Shown: positions 23,235 to 29,177 of the stretch, in pieces
Numbering within the stretch: the stretch's first letter is position 1
How the letters are laid out: every line of letters begins with the position of its first letter
Assembly (NCBI GenBank): GCA_045653805.1
Contig: JAZOMF010000051.1
Span: forward strand, 1 to 29,177
Source: SVTX01 sp045653805
GTDB taxonomy: Bacteria; Bacillota; Clostridia; Oscillospirales; CAG-272
Length of the DNA stretch: 29,177 nucleotides
Direction: 5' to 3'
Notes under the pieces: generated by a model
The model's database searches: none
Told to the model about the DNA's origin: nothing
The model's input: only the letters and a program-made list of their open reading frames with translations
Made by a program: the position numbers and the translations under genes

Positions 23235-24317
23235 ATGGAAAATAAAGAAGTATTATTAAGTGTTCAAAATCTTCAGCAGTATTTTAAGATGGGCAAGCGC
23301 GAGCTTCGTGCAGTTGATAACGTAAGCTTTGACATCTATAAGGGAGAGGTTTTCGGTCTTGTTGGTGAGTCCGGATGCGGAAAGACCACTACCGGTCGTT
23401 CCATTATCCGTCTTTACGACATTACCGGTGGTTCCGTATACTACAAGGGAGAGCGCATTTGCGCAGGTACTCGTAGCTATAAGGACGCCATCAAGAATGC
23501 TCGCATAGCTTATAAGAACGGCGAGATCAGCAAGGACGAGCTTGATGAGATCGTTAAGACTAACCGCGCAGAGATCAAGTCTGCTATGGCAGATCACGAA
23601 AAGTATTCCCGCACAAAGGGAAAGAGCCAGATCACAAATGAGATCCAGATGATCTTCCAGGATCCTATCGCATCTCTTGACCCCCGTATGACGGTAAGAG
23701 ACATTATCGCAGAGGGTCTTGTTATCAGAGGCGTTAAGGATAAGGAGTTTATCGACCAGCAGGTTTATAAGATCCTTGAAACCGTTGGACTTGTTCAGGA
23801 GCACGCATCCCGTTATCCTCACGAGTTCTCGGGTGGACAGCGTCAGCGTATCGGTATCGCTCGTGCAGTTATTATGAACCCCGAGCTTATCATCGCAGAC
23901 GAGCCTATCTCCGCTCTTGACGTATCCATTCAGGCACAGGTTATTAATCTTCTTAACGAGCTTAGTGAAAAGATGGGTCTTACCATCATGTTCATCGCTC
24001 ACGACCTTGCAGTCGTTAAGTACTTCTCTAACCGAATCGCAGTAATGTATTTCGGTAAGATCGTTGAGCTTGGAACCAGTGATGAGCTTTTTGCTCACCC
24101 CTTCCATCCTTACACCCGCTCCTTGCTGTCTGCAATTCCTCTCCCTGACCCTATCACCGAGAAGAACAGACAGAGAGTAGTTTACAATCCTGTTTTGGAT
24201 CACAACTATTCCGAGGAAGGGCCCTCCATGAAGGAAGTATATCCCGGTCACTTTGTTCTCTGTAACACAGAGGAGCTTGAAAAGTACCGTCAGGAATACG
24301 AAGCATCTAAGATATGA
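23235..24317 (+). CDS. oppF: Oligopeptide ABC transporter ATPase OppF
   Basis: 360 residues. Walker A GESGCGKT (44-51), Q-loop IFQDP (Q142), signature FSGGQRQR, Walker B IIADEP and H-loop FIAHD are all present. About 45 extra residues (roughly 80-125, charged and helical) lie between Walker A and the Q-loop, placing the Q about 45 positions later than usual. It pairs with OppD as the energising dimer. The start is one base after the oppD stop, with a ribosome binding site (AAGGAGAG) inside oppD. The end overlaps the next gene by ATGA. Confidence 0.94.
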   Translation: MENKEVLLSVQNLQQYFKMGKRELRAVDNVSFDIYKGEVFGLVGESGCGKTTTGRSIIRLYDITGGSVYYKGERICAGTRSYKDAIKNARIAYKNGEISKDELDEIVKTNRAEIKSAMADHEKYSRTKGKSQITNEIQMIFQDPIASLDPRMTVRDIIAEGLVIRGVKDKEFIDQQVYKILETVGLVQEHASRYPHEFSGGQRQRIGIARAVIMNPELIIADEPISALDVSIQAQVINLLNELSEKMGLTIMFIAHDLAVVKYFSNRIAVMYFGKIVELGTSDELFAHPFHPYTRSLLSAIPLPDPITEKNRQRVVYNPVLDHNYSEEGPSMKEVYPGHFVLCNTEELEKYRQEYEASKI

Positions 24318-24706
24318 AGTCATTTACAAAGTATCTTGTAACTCTTCTTATTGGTTTTATAGGAGTAGGTGCGGTGCTTTTGCTCCGAGACGTGTTCTCT
24401 ATGACAGAGGCATCCGCCGTATTCCACACACTGACCGATGCGTTTTTCGTTTCGGGAGTTCTCATAACGAGCGCAGGAGCAATCGTTTTTACAAGTAATC
24501 ACGGTGCTTTTGATATGCTCGCGTATGGACTTTCCGCCTTTATGGATATGTTCAGAAAGAGCGAAAAGAAGAAGTACGACAGCTTTTATGATTATAAGGA
24601 GAGCAAAGCCGACAAAAAGACAGGATTTGGCTTTTTGCTTATCTGTGGGGCGTTCTTTTTGATCGTTTCCATGATAATGCTTTATTGTTATTATCAAAAA
24701 ATTTGA
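24314..24706 (+). CDS. DUF3899-like membrane protein, last gene of opp operon
   Basis: 130 residues with three membrane helices (about 7-25, 42-60, 104-124). The middle run VFTSNHGAFDMLAYGLSAF followed by a charged segment and SFYDYKES fits DUF3899-type proteins. Its ATG overlaps the oppF stop by ATGA, so it is translated with the transporter. There is no known function. Its place suggests a small accessory membrane protein of the peptide transporter, which is inference only. A strong terminator follows. Confidence 0.7.
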   Translation: MKSFTKYLVTLLIGFIGVGAVLLLRDVFSMTEASAVFHTLTDAFFVSGVLITSAGAIVFTSNHGAFDMLAYGLSAFMDMFRKSEKKKYDSFYDYKESKADKKTGFGFLLICGAFFLIVSMIMLYCYYQKI

Positions 24707-24717
24707 TATTTGAACGA

Positions 24718-24755
24718 AATACCCATCACTTCAAAATGGAGTGATGGGTATTTTT
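24718..24755 (+). terminator. Terminator of the opp operon
   Basis: A perfect 13-bp stem AATACCCATCACT/AGTGATGGGTATT (24718-24730, 24740-24752) followed by TTT. Confidence 0.92.
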
Positions 24756-24863
24756 GTGTGTTTGTGGTGAAGGGCATTGAGAAAAACGGAGAATTAATGC
24801 ATGACAGGTTACATAGATATTATATTATAAGATGGCTGTGGGGTAAAAATGCACGGAAAATGT

Positions 24864-24943
24864 TGACTTGAGTCACAAAAACACTTTTTTTAATATATAA
24901 AATCGAAAAAATTAAAATTCAGTTTACAATTGTTTGATATAAT
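24864..24943 (+). promoter_or_regulatory. Candidate promoter and palindrome for fak operon
   Basis: TATAAT at 24938-24943 with a TG extended -10 (24935-24936) lacks a good -35 at 17 bp, so it would depend on the extended -10. The palindrome TGACT-TG-AGTCA (24864-24875) lies about 60 bp upstream and may be an operator. No gene is seen in the gap 24756-25001. Confidence 0.4.
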
Positions 24944-25001
24944 ACACATAATTGGGGTGGATTTGACATCCCGCAAATAAATTTGTGAAAGAGTGAAATT
25001 T

Positions 25002-25895
25002 ATGAGAAAAGTTAAGATTATTACCGACTCTTGCGCCGATCTTACCGGCGAGCTTTTGGACAAATATGATATTGACTACGTTAAAATGAGCACCGTATAC
25101 GAGGGTGTTTCAAGCCCCGCGCTCCTTACCTGGAGCTACGAGGAGGCTCATGCGCTCTACAACCTTATCCGCGACGGTAAGAGAGTTACCACTGCGCAGG
25201 TTTCCGTAGAGGAATTTACCACTGTGTTTACCAAGTACCTTGATATGGGGATGGACATAGTTTACGTTGCTTGCTCTCAGAAGCAGTCCGGATCTGTAAA
25301 CACCGGTTTTGTAACCGCAAAGAAGGTTTTGGAAAACTATCCCGATGCTAAGATCATTTGTATCGACTCTCTCAACTCCACCATCGGTGAAGGTCTCCTT
25401 GCTATCGAGGCTGCAAAGTTTGCGGCTGAGGGTATGGGTGCAGATGAGGTGGCTGAGAAGGTTATGGCTATGAGAAACAACGTTCTCGAGTTCTTTACCG
25501 TTCATTCTCTCGATACCCTCAGAAGAAGCGGAAGAGTTTCTGCTTCCAGCGCTTTCTTCGGTAATCTCTTCGGAGTTAAGCCTATTCTCGTTGCCGATGC
25601 TATCGGTAACCAGGCGGCTTACAAGAAGGTTAAGGGCAGAGGTCCTGCAATTCGTGAATGTATCAACCTTTTGAAGGAAAATATTATCGATCCCGAAAAC
25701 CAGACCATCTATCTCTGGCATTCCGACTGTGATATGGAAGAGGTAAAAGAGGTTGAGGCTATGCTGCGCGAGGCTGTTCCTTGCAAGGACGTGTATATCG
25801 GTCTTGTAGGTCCTATTGTAGGCGCATCCGTAGGCCCCAGCGTTATCGGTTTCTGGGCATTCGGTAAAGAGGTGACCTTTGTCAGCGAGGGCTGA
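25002..25895 (+). CDS. fakB: DegV family fatty-acid-binding protein (FakB-like)
   Basis: 297 residues. The DegV fold is clear: KIITDSCADL at the N-terminus, TAQVSVEEF, SQKQSGSVNTG, IDSLNSTIGEGL and the C-terminal SLDTLRRSGRVS...KPIL. DegV proteins bind one fatty acid and, when paired with FakA, present its carboxylate for phosphorylation. The FakA gene follows after 108 bp, which strongly supports a FakB role. ATG 25002 is preferred to in-frame GTG 24993; the AAAGAGTG stretch upstream is at usable distance only from the ATG. Soluble, cytoplasmic. Fatty-acid preference cannot be read from sequence. Confidence 0.9.
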   Translation: MRKVKIITDSCADLTGELLDKYDIDYVKMSTVYEGVSSPALLTWSYEEAHALYNLIRDGKRVTTAQVSVEEFTTVFTKYLDMGMDIVYVACSQKQSGSVNTGFVTAKKVLENYPDAKIICIDSLNSTIGEGLLAIEAAKFAAEGMGADEVAEKVMAMRNNVLEFFTVHSLDTLRRSGRVSASSAFFGNLFGVKPILVADAIGNQAAYKKVKGRGPAIRECINLLKENIIDPENQTIYLWHSDCDMEEVKEVEAMLREAVPCKDVYIGLVGPIVGASVGPSVIGFWAFGKEVTFVSEG

Positions 25896-26003
25896 TAACT
25901 CCAATAATTTTTTCCAAGTAGGAAGCGGATTTCGCACCGTTCCGCCGTCTGTTTACACCGACGAATTCTGCGAAAACACTTACTGAATTTTACGGAGAAA
26001 AAA

Positions 26004-27734
26004 ATGACAACAAATTTCGACGAAAAAATTGACAAAAATACTTTTGATACTGTGAATGCAGTGACCAGCGAAAGGGATGAAACTGTACTTAACGGTAAGA
26101 TGTACACCGAAATGATCAACGCGGGTGCTGCTAACCTTAAGGCGCACGCCCAAGAGATCAACGACCTTAACGTTTTCCCCATTCCCGATGGTGATACCGG
26201 CGACAATATGCTTTCTACCATTATGGGCGGCGTATCCGATGAGGAGAGTGCCGAGGAGAGTATCGGTGAGGCGGCAAGAAAGGCTTCCGACGGTATGCTG
26301 CTTTCCGCGAGAGGAAACTCGGGTGTTATCCTGTCCCAGTTCTTCGAGGGTATGGCAAGCAGCTTTTCGGGACTTGATTCCGCTGACTCCAGAGCCTTTG
26401 CGAAGGCTTTCCAGGGAGGTGTTACTCAGGCGTATAATGCGGTAATGCAGCCTACCGAGGGCACTATCCTCACGGTTATCCGTGAGGCAACCGAGTATGC
26501 CAGCGCGAAGAATGCCGAAACTCCCAAGGAATTTTTGATGGAGTTTATCGAGGAGGCGAAGAGATCTCTCGAGCGTACTCCCGAGCTGCTTCCTGTGCTT
26601 AAAAAGGCGGGAGTTGTTGACTCCGGTGCAGCAGGTCTGGTTTATATCATCGACGGAATGATCCGCGCGATCTGCGGTGAGACCGTTGATCTTGTATCCG
26701 CTGTAGTTGCAGAAAAGACTAAAAAGATAGACCTTGATGCTTTTGGTGCAGACAGTGTTCTTGAATTCGGTTATTGTACAGAGCTTTTGCTCCGTCTTAT
26801 GAATGCAAAGACCGATGTTGATAGCTTTGACGTTAAGATAATCAGCGATTATCTCCAGAGCATCGGCGATTCCGTTGTGGCAGTTAAGAACGGCAGCGTT
26901 ATCAAAATCCACGTTCACACTATGACACCTTACAAGGTGCTTGAATTCTGCCAGCATTATGGTGAGTATCTGACTGTTAAAATTGAAAACATGTCGCTTC
27001 AGCACAATAGCAACAACGAAGAGGAGCATTCCGCAGTGGTTGAAAAGAACCAAGAGGCGCGTGCCGAGAGAAAGAAGTACGGTGTTGTTGCCGTAGCTTC
27101 GGGCGATGGTGTTAAGCAGACCTTCCTTGATCTCGGTTGTGACGTAGTTGTTGACGGCGGCCAGAGCATGAACCCCTCTGCCGAAACCTTCCTTGAGGCG
27201 TTTGACAAGGTGAACGCAGACACTATCTTCGTTTTTCCCAATAACGGTAATATTATTCTTACCGCTCATCAGGCGGCTAAGCTTTATCCCGATTCCGACG
27301 TGCGCGTGATTGAAAGCCGCACCATTGGTGACGGCTATGCGGCTCTTTCTATGTTTGCTCCCGAGACCGGCGACACCGATGCAATGGTTGCCGAGCTTAA
27401 CGAGGCGATGGCGGGCGTTGTTACCGCAGAGATCTCTCGTTGCGTTAGAGATGCCAATATGGACGGCATGGAGCTGAAGGTCGGTGATTTAATCGGATTT
27501 GCGGGCAAAAAGCTGTTGGCTTCCGGAGTTGATAGGCTCAAGACCGTTTGCGATACCGTAGACAATATGGGTATTCGTGACCACGATATTTGCATAGTCG
27601 TATGCGGTAAGGACGGCACCGCTGAAGAGGCGGAGGCTATCGAAAGATACGTAAACTCCAATTACAGAGGTAAGGAAGTTTATATTATCGACGGCGGTCA
27701 GGACGTTTACGATTACATTATCATTCTCGAATAA
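26004..27734 (+). CDS. fakA: Fatty acid kinase catalytic subunit FakA (YloV-like)
   Basis: 576 residues. The N-terminal DAK2-type kinase domain has the ATP/Mg site NVFPIPDGDTGDNM and SARGNSGVILSQFF. A middle domain (about 240-330) has the ferredoxin-like fold seen in FakA (DSVVAVKNGSVIKIHVHT). A DegV-like C-terminal domain follows an acidic/Asn linker (HNSNNEEEHS). It phosphorylates the fatty acid held by FakB to acyl phosphate. The N-terminus has about 30 extra residues before the conserved start. GGAG lies upstream of the ATG. It sits between FakB-like and PlsY genes, matching the product route. Confidence 0.93.
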   Translation: MTTNFDEKIDKNTFDTVNAVTSERDETVLNGKMYTEMINAGAANLKAHAQEINDLNVFPIPDGDTGDNMLSTIMGGVSDEESAEESIGEAARKASDGMLLSARGNSGVILSQFFEGMASSFSGLDSADSRAFAKAFQGGVTQAYNAVMQPTEGTILTVIREATEYASAKNAETPKEFLMEFIEEAKRSLERTPELLPVLKKAGVVDSGAAGLVYIIDGMIRAICGETVDLVSAVVAEKTKKIDLDAFGADSVLEFGYCTELLLRLMNAKTDVDSFDVKIISDYLQSIGDSVVAVKNGSVIKIHVHTMTPYKVLEFCQHYGEYLTVKIENMSLQHNSNNEEEHSAVVEKNQEARAERKKYGVVAVASGDGVKQTFLDLGCDVVVDGGQSMNPSAETFLEAFDKVNADTIFVFPNNGNIILTAHQAAKLYPDSDVRVIESRTIGDGYAALSMFAPETGDTDAMVAELNEAMAGVVTAEISRCVRDANMDGMELKVGDLIGFAGKKLLASGVDRLKTVCDTVDNMGIRDHDICIVVCGKDGTAEEAEAIERYVNSNYRGKEVYIIDGGQDVYDYIIILE

Positions 27735-27744
27735 GGATGCAAAT

Positions 27745-28398
27745 ATGAAATTAGAATTTATGACCTTTGCCGTCTTTGCTTTGGCGGCAGTATGCGCTTA
27801 TCTAATCTCGGGTATCAATCCCGCAATTATTCTCTCAAAGACTATTTACGGCAAGGATATTCGTACACTTGGCAGTAAAAATCCCGGATTTACCAATTTT
27901 AAGCGTAATTTCGGTATGAAGTGGGCAATCGTAGTTATGGTGCTTGATCTTCTCAAGTCTGCACTTCCCGCAATTGCTTTCGGATTTGTTTTTGATCATC
28001 TTTGGGGCGAGTGGTATCTCGGTGTTACCTTTACCTGTCTTTTCTCTATGATAGGTCACGCTTTCCCCGTGTGGTACGGCTTTAAGGGAGGCAAGGGATT
28101 CCTTGTTTGCCTGTCCGCTATGTGGACTGTTGATTGGAGAGTTGGTCTTACTGCTACCGCTCTCATGGTGCTTTTGTTGCTGGTGACTGAATATATGTCT
28201 CTCTCCACCACAGTAGCAATGCTGGTGTGTCCTTTTGTGATCTGGCTTATCGGCGGCTCTCACCCCGAAATTATTTTCTGCGCTATCTCTGTTATGTTTA
28301 TGGCGTGGAGACACAAGGAGAATTTTGTTCGACTTTCAAAGGGAACAGAATCCAAGTTCCAGCTCTATAAGGATAAGGGCAAGAAAAAGAAAAAATAA
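27745..28398 (+). CDS. plsY: Glycerol-3-phosphate acyltransferase PlsY
   Basis: 217 residues, usual length. Five to six membrane helices and the three PlsY motifs are present: GSKNPGFTNFKR, HAFPVWYGFKGGKGF and HKENFVRLSKGTE. The first motif usually reads GATN; here Phe replaces Ala. PlsY transfers acyl from acyl phosphate to glycerol-3-phosphate, giving lysophosphatidate. It directly follows fakA (10-bp gap, AAGGA upstream), so acyl phosphate from exogenous fatty acids would feed this step. The tail is a run of lysines (DKGKKKKK), probably cytoplasmic. The operon ends at a strong terminator. Confidence 0.94.
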   Translation: MKLEFMTFAVFALAAVCAYLISGINPAIILSKTIYGKDIRTLGSKNPGFTNFKRNFGMKWAIVVMVLDLLKSALPAIAFGFVFDHLWGEWYLGVTFTCLFSMIGHAFPVWYGFKGGKGFLVCLSAMWTVDWRVGLTATALMVLLLLVTEYMSLSTTVAMLVCPFVIWLIGGSHPEIIFCAISVMFMAWRHKENFVRLSKGTESKFQLYKDKGKKKKK

Positions 28399-28437
28399 TA
28401 AATATCCCCCCGTTTTACGGGGGGATATTTATTCTGG
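28397..28437 (+). terminator. Terminator of the fak-plsY operon
   Basis: A perfect 16-bp stem (28397-28412 with 28418-28433, core CCCCCCG/CGGGGGG) and TTTTA loop, overlapping the plsY stop. The right arm has ATATTTATT. Confidence 0.88.
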
Positions 28438-28545
28438 TTTCTGCGACAAACAAATTGTTTATAAAGCGACAATATGTTTATAAAATCTTGTTTTTTTATC
28501 ATAAAAATGATATTGAAAGCTTTATTTGCTTCATATTAGTTTTAC

Positions 28546-28574
28546 TTGACAAATAAGCGATTTGGTGATATAGT
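28546..28574 (+). promoter_or_regulatory. Promoter of the malQ remnant
   Basis: TTGACA (28546-28551), 17-bp spacer, TATAGT (28569-28574) with TG extended -10. The promoter still looks functional although the gene behind it is gutted. Confidence 0.75.
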
Positions 28575-28630
28575 ATGTATATACTTATATTTATATTTCG
28601 ATTCTATTCGTTACATTTTGGAGAACCGTT

Positions 28631-28987
28631 TTGAAAAACATTCAAAATTTTGGATTTAAGCATAAATGCGGCATTCTGATGCCCGTAAGCTCGCTCCCCT
28701 GTGCTTATGGAATAGGTTCCTTTGGCAAGGGGGCTTTTGATTTTATAGATTTTTTGTCCGAGACGGGGCAGAGCATGACAAGTGCTACCATAGAGGCGGC
28801 GATGAAGAGCTGTGCAAATCTTTGCATCGTTCCTATGCAAGACTATCTTGAATTGACCAACGCCAAGGGTCGAATGAATACCCCCTCTATTGCGGAGGGC
28901 AACTGGCAGTGGAGACTTGAGAAAAAGAGCATCACTCCAACGCTGATAGAAAGCATTAAATCTATGGCAGAGCGCTGTGGAAGATAA
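28631..28987 (+). pseudogene. malQ: malQ remnant: ends of 4-alpha-glucanotransferase joined by internal deletion
   Basis: 118 residues from a TTG start (GGAG 8 nt upstream). Residues 10-48 (CGILMPVSSLPCAYGIGSFG...FIDFLSETGQS) are the N-terminus of GH77 4-alpha-glucanotransferase, which normally continues YWQILPLGPT. Residues about 50-118 (ATIEAAMKSCANLCIVPMQDYL, GRMNTPS, NWQWRL) are its C-terminus. Nearly 380 residues of the catalytic barrel are missing; the join is near 28772-28785 and stays in frame, with the natural stop kept. It cannot be an active glucanotransferase. It could be a true deletion in the genome or a collapsed assembly. Confidence 0.88.
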
Positions 28988-29023
28988 ATTGGAGTTTAGC
29001 GGTGAGAGGGACGACACCATACG

Positions 29024-29177
29024 CCGTAGGGGGAGTGGCTTGCTCCTCCCGTTAACGAAGATTTAAATTCAACGAGCGGGACGCCGAGGACGTCGTCCCC
29101 TACGAATTTGAAATCGTTAAAACACCTTCTACGACAAACAAATTGGCAATCGTTTTAGACCGTAGGGGACGACGTCC
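29024..29177. repeat. Dispersed hairpin repeats at right contig edge
   Basis: An 82-bp unit at 29024-29105 has inverted ends CGTAGGGG (29025-29032) and CCCCTACG (29097-29104), and inner halves CGTAGGGGGAG...CCTCCCG and CGGGACGCC...CGTCCCC. A second unit begins at 29160 and is cut by the window end. The 18-bp flank at 29142-29159 matches 1-18, and 29142-29177 matches 1-36 with three differences. These units share halves with the left-edge repeat. Confidence 0.75.

Overview
The window looks like a chromosomal contig from an uncultured Bacillota, most likely a gut-type Clostridia member near the Oscillospirales. The clues are moderate GC, strong AAAGGAGG-type ribosome binding sites, TTGACA/TATAAT promoters with 17-bp spacers, lipobox lipoproteins, a fatty-acid-kinase/PlsY phospholipid route, TraX-like and DUF3899 membrane proteins, and short GTAGGGG-type dispersed repeats. 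This placement is inferred from gene content; no marker gene such as rRNA is present.

Layout. 1-110: a dispersed hairpin repeat at the contig edge. 495-6475: a cytoplasmic GH20 hexosaminidase, then two lipoproteins with Ser/Glu linkers and related beta-rich domains, probably surface glycan binding. 6525-9733: a TraX-like membrane acyltransferase, a PlsC-like acyltransferase fused to a zinc ribbon, and a membrane-anchored alpha/beta hydrolase. 9887-10040: a small promoter-to-terminator unit. 10204-10981: tRNA-Leu(UAA), one near-intact tRNA-fMet, and two broken tRNA-fMet copies that carry inserts of about 120 bp. 11198-12345: a paired short-chain chromate transporter, divergent from an MscS channel (12570-13376) across a shared perfect inverted repeat. 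13546-15200: a DUF2752 membrane protein and a PHP-domain protein. 15885-24706: an oligopeptide ABC transporter operon (A-B-C-D-F) followed by a coupled DUF3899 protein. 25002-28398: FakB-like DegV protein, FakA and PlsY. 28631-28987: a malQ remnant joining the two ends of the gene. 29024-29177: dispersed repeats of the same family as the left edge.

How the genes work together. The FakB/FakA/PlsY run would bind exogenous fatty acids, phosphorylate them and pass acyl phosphate to glycerol-3-phosphate; the PlsC-like enzyme at 7456 could act on the lysophosphatidate product. The Opp system would import peptides. Its OppC and OppD subunits carry very large extra segments (about 195 and 375 residues), OppF a smaller one, and OppD lacks the four C-terminal cysteines common in this family. 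GH20 and the lipoproteins suggest use of amino-sugar glycans.

The most unusual feature is the tRNA-fMet locus. Three inserts of nearly equal length sit where the anticodon loop (twice) and the T loop (once) should be, each beginning with a hairpin of similar tip sequence. I know of no described bacterial element of this kind, but I could not search for one.
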